This document shows positions 6,689 to 14,371 of a stretch of DNA of 32,002 nt, one piece after another. The notes under the pieces are model-generated. The model was not told where the DNA came from. It saw nothing but the letters and a program-made list of their open reading frames with translations, and did not search any database. The stretch's first letter is position 1. Every line of letters begins with the position of its first letter. The translations under genes and the position numbers were made by a program. Source of the stretch: Lachnospiraceae bacterium (GTDB lineage: Bacteria > Bacillota > Clostridia > Lachnospirales > Lachnospiraceae); NCBI GenBank assembly GCA_009774345.1, contig VSNR01000023.1, forward strand, positions 1-32,002, written 5' to 3'.

Positions 6689-7404
6689 GAGGAAAAAATG
6701 TTTTTTGGGGAATCTTTTTTATCGCGATGGCGGTGATCGTCGTTGCGAGTAAAATCGGTATTCTGCCGGATGTGGGCGTATTCTCTATTCTGGCATCTGC
6801 GGTTTTGGTCTGGGTTGTGGTGGATGGCATCCGCCACAGAAATTTTTATGAAGCGATCTTTGCCGCCGCGTTTCTATTGATTATTTATGATGAACCGCTT
6901 GGTATCGAAGGGCTGACGCCATGGACGGTACTGGTTGCCGCGCTGCTTCTTAGCATTGGATTTTCTTTGCTGTTTGGCACGAAAAAAAAAGGAAAGCAAT
7001 GTATTGAGATTGACTGGAATCTGGACGGTACTGGCGGCAAGGGAACTGGAAGCACCAGTGAACAGTGCAGCAAATCCCATATCCGCTGTGAGAATAATTT
7101 TGGAGAGACGATCCGCTATATTAATTCTGACAATTTCAGCAAGGCGCGTCTGGAGAATAATTTTGGCAGAATGAAGATATATTTTGACAATGCCATCATT
7201 CAGGAAGAGCTGGCTGAGGTGAAGATTGAGAATAATTTCGGTTCAGTGATGCTTTTTATTCCTAAGGAATGGAAGGTGCAAAAGGAACTGGATCACTGTT
7301 TTGGCAGCATCAATGAGTATGGCATGTGTCTGGGTACGGGCAGTGCGGCGCTGCGGCTGCATGGTGAGACCAATTTTGGGACGATTGAAATTCATTATGT
7401 GTGA
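6685..7404 (+). CDS. LiaF-like membrane protein with NNFG beta repeats
   Basis: This 239-residue protein overlaps the LytTR gene by 4 nt. Residues 1-98 contain about four membrane helices in the arrangement of the LiaI/LiaF-type transmembrane domain (DUF5668-like). After a basic KKKGK and a Gly/Ser linker, residues 134-239 form a soluble beta-repeat domain. The motif NNFG or a variant recurs at about 137, 158, 183, 205 (CFGS) and 229 (TNFG), each followed by a hydrophobic strand. IENNFGSVMLFIPKEWKV resembles the LiaF C-terminal domain. LiaF proteins repress envelope-stress two-component systems. Here the partner is more likely the LytTR protein, because no kinase is encoded nearby (inference). 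Confidence 0.8.
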   Translation: MRGKNVFWGIFFIAMAVIVVASKIGILPDVGVFSILASAVLVWVVVDGIRHRNFYEAIFAAAFLLIIYDEPLGIEGLTPWTVLVAALLLSIGFSLLFGTKKKGKQCIEIDWNLDGTGGKGTGSTSEQCSKSHIRCENNFGETIRYINSDNFSKARLENNFGRMKIYFDNAIIQEELAEVKIENNFGSVMLFIPKEWKVQKELDHCFGSINEYGMCLGTGSAALRLHGETNFGTIEIHYV

Positions 7405-7445
7405 TGGTATTTTTATACTAGAAAAGGCTGAAGAGGAGGAGTATG

Positions 7446-8165
7446 ATGGAAACAAAAACAAATACATTTGCAGCAGATGAGGTGAAGCGTCTGGAATTAA
7501 GAGTTGCTGCGGCGGACGTTGAAATAAAGGAGGCAGCAAGCAGGGAAATCCGGGTGGATGCGGAGCATACGGAGGAGGGGCAGTATTGCTGCGAGCTAAG
7601 AGATGGCACGCTGGTTGTGCACTACCAGCTTAGAAATGCACTGATCAATCTGTCCAGTCATCCAACAGTGCGCATTACCTTGTATATTCCGTCGGGAATG
7701 TTCTTTGCAAGCATTGTGCTTGAAGCCGGTGCGGGGAAAGTGAGGATGGAGGAGGTTCCTCTTTCCTGTGAAAAACTGAATGCCGATATCGGAGCAGGCA
7801 AGTGGAAGGCAGCAGGGCTTTTGGTGCAAAAAAAGCTGGATGTGGAGATTGGCGCAGGAAAGGCTAAGATGACAGATGTCACGGCGGGCAGCCTGAACGT
7901 GCACTGCGGTGTGGGCAAGAGTGTCTATAAGGGGCGCGTCAATGGCGATCTCAAGGTAAGCTGCGGTGTGGGGAGCTGCAAATTCCGGCTGGAAAACAAA
8001 GAGAGTGATTTTGATTATAAGCTTTCCTGTGCGCTTGGAAGCATTCAGCTAAATGGCAGTAAAATAGGATGCTTGGGAACGCAGAAAATACATTCAGACG
8101 GGAAAGCGCTGGGAAAGGCAGTGCTGGATTGCGGACTGGGCAGTATTGAGGTGGATACCTTATAG
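7446..8165 (+). CDS. DUF4097-type beta-repeat protein (putative adhesin/toastrack fold)
   Basis: This protein has about 239 residues. ATG 7446 is preferred over ATG 7443 because AGGAGG (7434-7439) is then 6 nt upstream. There is no signal peptide or membrane helix. From about residue 95 it consists of short repeating strands with turns GAGK, GAGK, GAGK, GVGK, GVGS, ALGS and GLGS. This is the pattern of DUF4097, whose repeats stack as a beta solenoid. Such proteins are often coded beside LiaF-like, PspC-like or LytTR genes and are thought to act in envelope-stress signalling as cytoplasmic scaffolds. It is the last gene of the LytTR operon, 41 nt after the LiaF-like gene, and ends just before a terminator. 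Confidence 0.82.
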   Translation: METKTNTFAADEVKRLELRVAAADVEIKEAASREIRVDAEHTEEGQYCCELRDGTLVVHYQLRNALINLSSHPTVRITLYIPSGMFFASIVLEAGAGKVRMEEVPLSCEKLNADIGAGKWKAAGLLVQKKLDVEIGAGKAKMTDVTAGSLNVHCGVGKSVYKGRVNGDLKVSCGVGSCKFRLENKESDFDYKLSCALGSIQLNGSKIGCLGTQKIHSDGKALGKAVLDCGLGSIEVDTL

Positions 8166-8177
8166 ACATGGAACTTT

Positions 8178-8202
8178 AAGCGGCTATGGTAGCCGCTTTT
8201 TC
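8178..8202 (+). terminator. Terminator of the LytTR operon
   Basis: AAGCGGCT (8178-8185) pairs with AGCCGCTT (8191-8198) around a 5-nt loop, followed by TTTTTCT. It begins 13 nt after the DUF4097 stop and runs up to the stop codon of the convergent Uma2 gene. Confidence 0.85.
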
Positions 8203-8744
8203 TACAGCAGACCAGCAATGTTGATTTTTAAGTCGTCATAAATGCAGGAAGCAATTGTTTCATCAAAATCGTATTGGTTTGTTTTTTCTTCGTTTTCAAA
8301 GTCATATACTGTAACGGTCTTTTTCACAGGATTTACAATCCAATATTCACGTACACCTGCGGTGCGGTATTTGAAAAGTTTGACGCCATAGTCAATTCGG
8401 CTCGTGCTGGGGGAAATGATTTCGATGATCCAGTCTGGTGCACCGCTGCACCCCTTGTCATTCAGTTTGCTTTTATCACATATCACGGAAATGTCCGGTT
8501 CGACATAGTTCTGGTCATCCTTGTTTAAGAAAACTGCAAACGGAGCCGGGAAGACTTTGCAGTTTCCGCCCTTTGAGCGAATGTAACTTCCTATTGTGAC
8601 AGTAAATTCACTGACAAGGCTCTGATGTCTGGTATTTGGCGGTGCCATCATATACATGCGCCCGTCAATCAGCTCTGCCCTCTGCCCGTCCGGGAGGGCA
8701 TAGATATCCTCTATGGTGTAAAATTTCTCTTTCACTGGTATCAT
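8202..8744 (-). CDS. Uma2 family PD-(D/E)XK nuclease-like protein (DUF820)
   Basis: This 180-residue protein starts at ATG 8744 (complement), with GAGGA 6 nt upstream. It carries the Uma2 hallmarks in order: AELIDGRMYMM (E24), a conserved His near 40 (NTRHQSLVSEF), EPDISVI (D84), WIIEIISPSTSRIDYGVK (E108 and Lys122), and YRTAGVREYWIVNP. Together these give a PD-(D/E)XK core with all acidic ligands present. Uma2 proteins are very abundant in cyanobacteria and occur sporadically in Firmicutes. Their biological role is not settled, although the fold is that of restriction-type nucleases. The gene is isolated, next to tRNA-Leu and convergent with the LytTR operon, so it could be an acquired gene. 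Confidence 0.85.
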   Translation of the reverse strand: MIPVKEKFYTIEDIYALPDGQRAELIDGRMYMMAPPNTRHQSLVSEFTVTIGSYIRSKGGNCKVFPAPFAVFLNKDDQNYVEPDISVICDKSKLNDKGCSGAPDWIIEIISPSTSRIDYGVKLFKYRTAGVREYWIVNPVKKTVTVYDFENEEKTNQYDFDETIASCIYDDLKINIAGLL

Positions 8745-8775
8745 GGGAAGTCCTCGCTTTCTGTTCGTGTATACA

Positions 8776-8803
8776 AAAATAAGGGTTTCAAAACCCTTAT
8801 TTT
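8776..8803 (-). terminator. Terminator of tRNA-Leu
   Basis: AAAATAAGGGTTT (8776-8788) is perfectly complementary to AAACCCTTATTTT (8791-8803). On the minus strand the hairpin ends in a T run immediately after the tRNA-Leu 3' end. The symmetric A and T flanks would also let it work on the plus strand. Confidence 0.8.
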
Positions 8804-8804
8804 A

Positions 8805-8884
8805 TGCGGATAACAGGACTTGAACCTGCACGGTCGCCCACCAGAACCTAAATCTGGCGCGTCTGCCAATTCCGCCATATCCGC
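8805..8884 (-). tRNA. tRNA-Leu (UAG)
   Basis: Read on the minus strand, acceptor GCGGATA pairs with TATCCGC and the discriminator is A (complement of 8805). The anticodon loop holds TAG within CAGATTTAGGTTCTG. A long variable arm follows, as expected of a class II tRNA. The T loop is TTCAAGT. CCA is not encoded. The gene has its own promoter upstream and terminator downstream. Confidence 0.93.
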
Positions 8885-8905
8885 AATTATTAAATATGCT
8901 TTTAC

Positions 8906-8934
8906 AGTTTATCAGATATGAAAATAGAAGTCAA
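8906..8934 (-). promoter_or_regulatory. Promoter of tRNA-Leu
   Basis: On the minus strand, -35 TTGACT (complement of 8929-8934) is followed by a 17-nt spacer and -10 TAAACT (complement of 8906-8911). The start would lie about 15 nt before the tRNA 5' end. Confidence 0.7.
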
Positions 8935-8973
8935 CTATTTTTTGTGTTTTTTAGAATTTTGATGTCTCAGGAT

Positions 8974-9477
8974 TCAAGCAGGGTCCTCGAAGATTTTCAG
9001 TGCAGGAGGATAAAATGTAAACAGGACAAACAAAGCGAATAATACACCCACAAGGCAGTAAAGCAGCCGTGTATACCGAATAAGCCTGCCAGACAATGCC
9101 AGCCTGTAAGAAATCCAGAACGCAATCAGGATACTCAAAACAAACGTGCTGATATCCAATACAAAGAAATCTTTCCCAAGGATGAACATATAACTGTAGA
9201 AAAAGAGCGGAATGAGAAACGTACCGGATAAAATGCCAGCACAGAGTGCAGATGGAATGCCCGGATAACGATTCTTGAAGCGGAACAGGAATGGGAATGC
9301 ATAGAGCAGCATGGGGAAAAACAGTAATTTCATATGTTCCCAGATGGATTCATTGACAGGGGTAAAGAGTCCGACAATCAACGCATGATCAGACCAGTCA
9401 TATAAAAAGTGGGCGATTGAGCCGGTGATGATGACAAAGACAATGCCAGTTCTTGTATAAGCTTTTAACGGTTTCAT
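8974..9477 (-). CDS. DUF6512 family membrane protein
   Basis: This 167-residue, very hydrophobic protein has about five membrane helices. The first is near residues 9-25 (GIVFVIITGSIAHFLYDWS), followed by the conserved loop FTPVNESIWEHMKLLFFPMLLY. This SIWEHMK motif with flanking helices is typical of the DUF6512 family of Firmicutes, whose function is unknown. The start at 9477 (complement) is preceded by an aaggagaaggg ribosome site. The gene is divergent from the methionine aminopeptidase gene and upstream of tRNA-Leu on the same strand. No clear hairpin separates it from tRNA-Leu. Confidence 0.8.
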   Translation of the reverse strand: MKPLKAYTRTGIVFVIITGSIAHFLYDWSDHALIVGLFTPVNESIWEHMKLLFFPMLLYAFPFLFRFKNRYPGIPSALCAGILSGTFLIPLFFYSYMFILGKDFFVLDISTFVLSILIAFWISYRLALSGRLIRYTRLLYCLVGVLFALFVLFTFYPPALKIFEDPA

Positions 9478-9541
9478 AAAAATCCCTTCTCCTTAATGTG
9501 TGCAGCTTGCAGACCCGTTATGCATGAGGTACAAAATTTCC

Positions 9542-9570
9542 TTGCCAGATTCGCAAACAAAGTGTAAGAT
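9542..9570 (+). promoter_or_regulatory. Promoter of the methionine aminopeptidase gene
   Basis: -35 TTGCCA (9542-9547), a 17-nt spacer, and -10 TAAGAT (9565-9570). The start would fall near 9577, 28 nt before ATG 9605. Confidence 0.65.
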
Positions 9571-9604
9571 AAAGTAGGATAAATATTACCGGGAGAAAGC
9601 TTTT

Positions 9605-10552
9605 ATGGGAAAAAATATATTAGAGTACAATTTAATGCGCAAAAAGGTGTCAAACAAAAATATGTTTGAGCTTGAAGTGGAAGAGAAACTGGGCAGAAAT
9701 GACAACTGCTGGTGCGGCAGCGGGAAAAAGTACAAGAAATGCCACGGTTCCTTTGATGAGAAGCTGGACGAGTACAGGCGCAGGTGTGTGCTGGTGCCGC
9801 CGCGGCGCATCATCAAGAATCCAGAACAAATACAGGGGATTCGCGAGAGCGCCAAGATCAATATCGAGATCTTGGACTATATAGATGAACATATTCAGGA
9901 GGGAATCTCCACACAGGAGATCGACAACTGGGTGTGCAGCATCACCAAAAAACACAATGCGACTGCGGCGACTCTAAACTATGAAGGATACCCCAAGAGT
10001 GTCTGTACCTCGCTCAACAGTGTCGTATGTCATGGGATTCCGTCCAAAAATGAGATTTTAAAGGACGGCGATATCGTCAATGTAGATGCGTCTACAATCT
10101 ACAAGGGGTATTTTTCGGATTCTTCCAGAATGTATTGTATTGGCAATGTCTCTGCGGAGAAAAGACGGCTGGTAGAGATTGCCCGGCAGAGTCTTGAGAT
10201 TGGCCTGCAATATGTACAGCCTTGGCGGAAGATTGGAGATATGGGAGCGGCAATTCATGAGTTTGCCATGCAAAATGGCTATTCGGTTGTCAAGGACATT
10301 GGCGGTCATGGTGTCGGTCTGGAATTTCATGAGGACCCGTGGGTCAGCTATGTATGTCTCAAAGACACAGGAATGTTGATGGTGCCGGGAATGGTATTCA
10401 CCATAGAACCGATGATTAATATGGGAAAAGACGAGATCTACATCTCGGATGATGATGGCTGGACTGTGTACACAGAAGATGGACTACCCTCTGCGCAGTG
10501 GGAGATTCAGGTGCTGGTCACAGAGGAGGGATATGAGATCCTTTCTTATTAA
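9605..10552 (+). CDS. map: Type I methionine aminopeptidase with N-terminal SEC-C zinc motif
   Basis: This enzyme removes the N-terminal Met from nascent proteins. The protein has 315 residues, about 65 longer than a minimal MetAP. The extra N terminus carries a SEC-C zinc motif: Cys35-W-Cys37-GSGKKYKKCH with Cys46 and His47. The same motif ends SecA, where it helps ribosome or SecB contacts, so a ribosome-tethering role is plausible. The catalytic domain has the five metal ligands at Asp161, Asp172, His235 (GGHGVGLEFHEDP), Glu268 (FTIEPM) and Glu300. The start ATG 9605 has GGGAG 9 nt upstream. It has its own promoter at 9542. A second MetAP without this extension is often found in the ribosomal-protein operon of such genomes. 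Confidence 0.93.
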   Translation: MGKNILEYNLMRKKVSNKNMFELEVEEKLGRNDNCWCGSGKKYKKCHGSFDEKLDEYRRRCVLVPPRRIIKNPEQIQGIRESAKINIEILDYIDEHIQEGISTQEIDNWVCSITKKHNATAATLNYEGYPKSVCTSLNSVVCHGIPSKNEILKDGDIVNVDASTIYKGYFSDSSRMYCIGNVSAEKRRLVEIARQSLEIGLQYVQPWRKIGDMGAAIHEFAMQNGYSVVKDIGGHGVGLEFHEDPWVSYVCLKDTGMLMVPGMVFTIEPMINMGKDEIYISDDDGWTVYTEDGLPSAQWEIQVLVTEEGYEILSY

Positions 10553-10582
10553 TATTCAGCCTGATGAGAGTGGAGCTGTGGG

Positions 10583-10960
10583 ATGAGGATATTTTGTAAA
10601 AAAGATTTGGCTGTAATCCTTCTGGTGGTCCTTGCCGCCGCAGTGTCTGGACTTGCAGTGTCTTACTGCCAGAAGAGCGAGGGAGACACGATCCGAATTA
10701 TGATAGACGGCGTGCTTTATGGAGAGTACAGTCTGGCACAGAATCAGACCGTCACGATGGAGGAAGTACTGGGGTATAACAGGCTTGTCATAGAAAACGG
10801 CAGTGCCTATATGGCAGAGGCAGACTGCGCGGACAGATACTGTATGGCGTACAAGCCCATATCCAAAAGTGGCGAGACGATCATCTGCCTGCCTCACAGG
10901 CTGGTCGTGGAGGTGGCTGGTGACAGGGAGTCCCAGCTGCCAGATGTGATTGTACCATAA
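10583..10960 (+). CDS. NusG domain II-containing protein
   Basis: This 125-residue protein has one N-terminal membrane anchor (about residues 8-28). An extracytoplasmic beta-rich domain follows, starting at TIRIMIDGVLYGEYSL and including conserved cysteines (C82, C87, C102) and the ending CLPHRLVVEV. This is the signature of the NusG-II family, formerly DUF1312, which is unrelated in role to transcription factor NusG. In Clostridia it is usually coded directly before a Gx transporter, as here (next start 51 nt downstream), and sometimes near flavin transferase ApbE. Its function is not established. The ATG at 10583 is preceded by GGAG. Confidence 0.85.
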   Translation: MRIFCKKDLAVILLVVLAAAVSGLAVSYCQKSEGDTIRIMIDGVLYGEYSLAQNQTVTMEEVLGYNRLVIENGSAYMAEADCADRYCMAYKPISKSGETIICLPHRLVVEVAGDRESQLPDVIVP

Positions 10961-11011
10961 TTGTATCATAATGAGATATTTATTACAGTTTTTGTAAAGG
11001 CAGGCGTAAGG

Positions 11012-11494
11012 ATGACGACAAAAAGTGTGGCGCGCTGTGGTATGCTGACAGCGCTGGCAATGATATTTGGATATGTGGAGGCGCTGATTCCGTTTCCTGT
11101 TGGCATACCGGGAATGAAGCTGGGACTGCCAAACATTATCATTGTGCTTGCGCTGTATACGCTTCCGGTTTATCAGGCGTTTTTGATACAAATGATGCGC
11201 ATCGTGCTGACCGCTTTCCTGTTTGGCAATCTGTCCATGATGCTCTACAGCCTCGCAGGCGGGCTGTTTAGTCTGCTGGTTATGGTTCTTTTGAAGAAAA
11301 AAGAGTGGCTTTCCATCGCAGGCGTGAGTATCGCAGGCGGTGTAAGCCACAATATCGGGCAGTTAGCAGTAGCGGTTCTGGTGGTGCAGAATCTAAAAAT
11401 CGCATTTTATCTGCCAGCGCTGCTGATCGCAGGTCTTGTCACAGGCGGTTTGATCGGAATGCTTGTGTACAAGATCAAACCATTGATTCAGTGA
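11012..11494 (+). CDS. Gx transporter family protein (HepI-like membrane protein)
   Basis: This 160-residue integral membrane protein has about five helices. I place the start at ATG 11012, where MTTKSVARCGMLTALAMIFGYVEALIPFPVGIPGMKLGLPNI matches the family N terminus. An upstream TTG at 10961 would add an unlikely polar stretch. The family was once annotated as heptaprenyl diphosphate synthase component I, but its fold resembles ECF-type S components, so substrate uptake is more likely. It is paired with the NusG-II gene. Its stop codon lies only 6 nt from the stop of the convergent galactanase gene. Confidence 0.85.
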   Translation: MTTKSVARCGMLTALAMIFGYVEALIPFPVGIPGMKLGLPNIIIVLALYTLPVYQAFLIQMMRIVLTAFLFGNLSMMLYSLAGGLFSLLVMVLLKKKEWLSIAGVSIAGGVSHNIGQLAVAVLVVQNLKIAFYLPALLIAGLVTGGLIGMLVYKIKPLIQ

Positions 11495-11500
11495 GAAATT

Positions 11501-13603
11501 TTAGTCAATTTTGTTCAGTGTAAAATCATCAATGGTTCCCCAGCCTTTTGCGTTGCATTGGATGTGCATTCCAATGGTGAGCGTGCCGTCCGTGACCTTT
11601 ATAGAAGAAATGGCCGGTTCCTGCCAGTTTGCATAACCCTGTGCAGTAAAGGTGTCTGAGGACACAGTGCCGCCGCAGGATGCATAGAGCTCCATGTTGG
11701 CGCTGTCATCTATATCACCGCCCTGAAAATATGCTTTTAAGGCATATGTGCCGGGTTCTAAATCTGTAAATTCCTGTTCGATCGTAAAGTCCATATCCGA
11801 TTCCGACCAAAAGTGGAAAGAATACGCCCCTGTGTGAGCGTCGCCTTCCTTTTGCTGGAAATCTGTCGGATTCTTTTCCCCCTCATAGGAAACGCTCCAC
11901 ATGGAGGTGTCTGCATCCTCGAAGCTTGGATTGGCGACATAGTTAAGTCTCTCTACATTGACGACGCAGAGCACTTCTGTTTGATTGTCTGAGGCGGCAT
12001 TTTCATCGAGGATTCTGCCCGTGATCTCGTAGGTTCCAGCCTTGGAGTTATCAATGTTTTGGACCATCTCCTCATACCATTCGACAGGCAGGGAGGTGTT
12101 CAGGGCGCGGTTATTGTAGACAACATCCACCGTTTCCGGCATTTCCACGTCGGCGCCGATATTGCATGTGACCGTTGGAACATTGACCAGATCTATCGCA
12201 GGTTCAGCGTTGGTGCCATATTTTAACCATTTATAGGTATACAGAGATTCGAGTGGTTTTCCGTCAGCGTCAAACAGCGCTTGGTTGTCCCATGAACAGC
12301 CGCCATAGTACTGCCCGGCATCCTTGGGGTCATACCCTGCGGCGTAGCTGCTTGCCCATCCAGAGCCAAATTCCTCCCAGATAGGGCTGTTGTCTGCGTT
12401 TACATCCCCGACAGCAATCCATGCGCCCTCCCAGTAAAAGACACCAAGAGCACCTGACTGGCTTGCGGCTGCACAGACATCGCGGAGTGCGGTTGACTGG
12501 CTCTGGACCGTGGCGCCGTATGCGTCAATCAAGTCTGCGGCGCCGACACTATTGCCAGAACCGTCGGTATCCGCTGTCGTGTAGCAGTAAGCAGTCTCTG
12601 CGATCAATGTCTCTTTGCCGTATTTGTTCTGGATATTTGCCATGACCTTCTGAAGGTTTTCAAAGGTGCCATGCCAGTACGGATAGTAGGACAGCGCAAA
12701 GATATCATAATCTACCTGAAAGGACGAGAGTTTGTACAAAATGGAGTCAAGACCGTCATAGTCAGATGCGTTGGTGTAGTGGAGTGCGACCTTGATTTCT
12801 TTCTCATAACTGTCAGATACCTCGCGGACTGCCTTGCTGCCGGCGTTCATAAGCTGTGCAATATTGGGAATCTGCGTCTCGCCAGCCATGCCGTTGTTGG
12901 TTTCGTTGCCGACCTGTACCATGCAGACATCGACGCCGTTGTCCAGAAGCTGTGTCATGCTTTCCTTTGTAAAGTCGTATAAGGCATCTGTTTTTTCTTC
13001 CAGCGTCATGCCCTCCCACGCTTTGGGGCACATTTGTTTTGCGGGGTCTGCCCAGAAGTCGGAGTAGTGAAAGTCGATACAGACCTTCATGCCATTGTCT
13101 GTGGCGCGTTTGCCAAGCGCGATCGCAGTGGCAAGATCATTGTTACCGCCGCCATACCCATTGCCGTTTTCATCATAAGGATCGTTCCAGACGCGGATGC
13201 GGGCATAGTTGACGCCGGCTTCTGCCATGGTAGTAAATACATCCTGCTCAACGCCGTCGGCGTCGTAATACTTCACGCCGCTATTCTCTTCTGCGAGGAT
13301 AGAAGAGACATCCATGCCGCGGATAAAATCATCGGCAAGATCAGGGATTGGCTCCACATAGATTCCGGCATCTTCTGTGGCGGTGGGCAGCGGGTATGCG
13401 GGCACTGCCGGGGTGTCAGACACAGGTTCTGCCGTCATCGGCTCGGAAGCTGCCGTCTCTGGAACGACAGGCTGAATCTCTGCTGAGACAGAAGTGGCTG
13501 GCGTATCCGCTGAGGGCTGTCCTGCATCTGCGCCGCATCCTGCCAAGGACCATGCGGTCAGGGATAGGGTGAAAAGAAATGTCATTAAGCTCTTGTGCTT
13601 CAT
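11501..13603 (-). CDS. GH53 arabinogalactan endo-beta-1,4-galactanase, lipoprotein
   Basis: The enzyme cleaves beta-1,4-galactan side chains of pectin. The 700-residue precursor starts at 13603 (complement) behind GGGAGGT. It has a lipoprotein signal with L-A-G-C (Cys23) and a Pro/Thr/Ala linker to about residue 85. The GH53 barrel spans about 92-440 (FIRGMDVSSIL, YARIRVWNDPYD, IDFHYSDFWADPAKQ). The two catalytic glutamates are Glu234 (VQVGNETNNG, acid/base) and Glu336 (LIAETAYCYT, nucleophile). A bacterial Ig-like domain (about 475-545) and a C-terminal carbohydrate-binding beta domain (about 548-700, beginning NPSFEDADTSMW) follow. It is tethered to the outer membrane face. No transporter or regulator gene for the sugar lies next to it. 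Confidence 0.93.
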   Translation of the reverse strand: MKHKSLMTFLFTLSLTAWSLAGCGADAGQPSADTPATSVSAEIQPVVPETAASEPMTAEPVSDTPAVPAYPLPTATEDAGIYVEPIPDLADDFIRGMDVSSILAEENSGVKYYDADGVEQDVFTTMAEAGVNYARIRVWNDPYDENGNGYGGGNNDLATAIALGKRATDNGMKVCIDFHYSDFWADPAKQMCPKAWEGMTLEEKTDALYDFTKESMTQLLDNGVDVCMVQVGNETNNGMAGETQIPNIAQLMNAGSKAVREVSDSYEKEIKVALHYTNASDYDGLDSILYKLSSFQVDYDIFALSYYPYWHGTFENLQKVMANIQNKYGKETLIAETAYCYTTADTDGSGNSVGAADLIDAYGATVQSQSTALRDVCAAASQSGALGVFYWEGAWIAVGDVNADNSPIWEEFGSGWASSYAAGYDPKDAGQYYGGCSWDNQALFDADGKPLESLYTYKWLKYGTNAEPAIDLVNVPTVTCNIGADVEMPETVDVVYNNRALNTSLPVEWYEEMVQNIDNSKAGTYEITGRILDENAASDNQTEVLCVVNVERLNYVANPSFEDADTSMWSVSYEGEKNPTDFQQKEGDAHTGAYSFHFWSESDMDFTIEQEFTDLEPGTYALKAYFQGGDIDDSANMELYASCGGTVSSDTFTAQGYANWQEPAISSIKVTDGTLTIGMHIQCNAKGWGTIDDFTLNKID

Positions 13604-13656
13604 AAGTACCTCCCGTTTATAATTTCAATAATAGAATGGAAAAGAAATATAGTAAG

Positions 13657-13665
13657 ATTATAGCA
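13657..13665 (-). promoter_or_regulatory. Extended -10 promoter for the galactanase gene
   Basis: On the minus strand TGCTATAAT (complement of 13657-13665) is a perfect extended -10. It lies about 54 nt upstream of the galactanase ATG, in an AT-rich region. No -35 at the right distance is obvious. Confidence 0.45.
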
Positions 13666-13716
13666 TAAATACCATAAAGAAATATAGCAAATTCATAAAC
13701 AAATGATGCAAAATCT

Positions 13717-13745
13717 TTCACAAATGACCGAAAATGTGGTAAAAT
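13717..13745 (+). promoter_or_regulatory. Promoter of the DJ-1/PfpI gene
   Basis: -35 TTCACA (13717-13722), a 17-nt spacer, then an extended -10: TG at 13737-13738 and TAAAAT at 13740-13745. The start would fall near 13752. Confidence 0.6.
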
Positions 13746-13798
13746 GATTTTATGATGTGTTTCAAATAGAAATCAATCAGGAAAGGAAGTATTCTACG

Positions 13799-14347
13799 AT
13801 GAAAAAGGCAGCGATATTTTTTGGAACAGGGTATGAGGAGATTGAGGCGCTCACTGTAGTGGATTTGCTCAGACGCGCGGGCGTGGAGGCAGTCTGTGTC
13901 GCCGTAGACAATGCGGACAGCGTGGCGGGAAGTCATGGCATTACGGTCAAGATGGATGCGGGAATTGATGCGGTTGATTTTGACAGTTTTGATATTCTTG
14001 TCTGTCCGGGAGGCATGCCCGGAACCAAAAATTTAGAGGCATGCAGGAAGCTTGTGGACAACCTGCATCATTTTTATAAGGAAGGCAGGCTCATAGCTGC
14101 AATCTGTGCGGCGCCCAGCATTTTTGGACATATGGGACTGCTCGAGGGAAAAAGGGCATGTATTTATCCGGGAATGGAAGCCGAACTTACAGGCGCTGAG
14201 GTCTGCTATGACAGTGTGGTAAAGTCAGGAAATATTATTACAAGCCGCGGCATGGGGACAGCGATCGCGTTTTCACTCGCGATCATTGCGGCACTGACAG
14301 ACCAGAAAACCGCGGATGATCTCGCAGAGAAAATTGTATATTTTTAA
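13799..14347 (+). CDS. DJ-1/PfpI family protein
   Basis: This 182-residue protein starts at ATG 13799, with AAGGAAG 9 nt upstream. An in-frame ATG at 13757 would add 14 unrelated residues and lies almost on the transcription start. It has the DJ-1 fold signatures: GYEEIEALTVVDLLRRAG with the conserved Glu16, ILVCPGGMPGTKNL, and the nucleophile elbow AAICAAPSIFG with Cys103. Bacterial members of this subgroup (YajL/ThiJ-like) are linked to protection against oxidative or carbonyl stress, and the true substrate is disputed. It is monocistronic, divergent from the galactanase gene, and upstream of the chemosensory operon, which has its own promoter. Confidence 0.92.
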   Translation: MKKAAIFFGTGYEEIEALTVVDLLRRAGVEAVCVAVDNADSVAGSHGITVKMDAGIDAVDFDSFDILVCPGGMPGTKNLEACRKLVDNLHHFYKEGRLIAAICAAPSIFGHMGLLEGKRACIYPGMEAELTGAEVCYDSVVKSGNIITSRGMGTAIAFSLAIIAALTDQKTADDLAEKIVYF

Positions 14348-14371
14348 GTGGTATTTTGGGCCGTAATTATT

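Noticed and set aside
10556..11350. 264-codon minus-strand ORF opposite the NusG-II and Gx transporter genes
   Set aside because: It is a shadow of two recognised genes with low-quality composition (many His, Gln and Cys) and no ribosome site.
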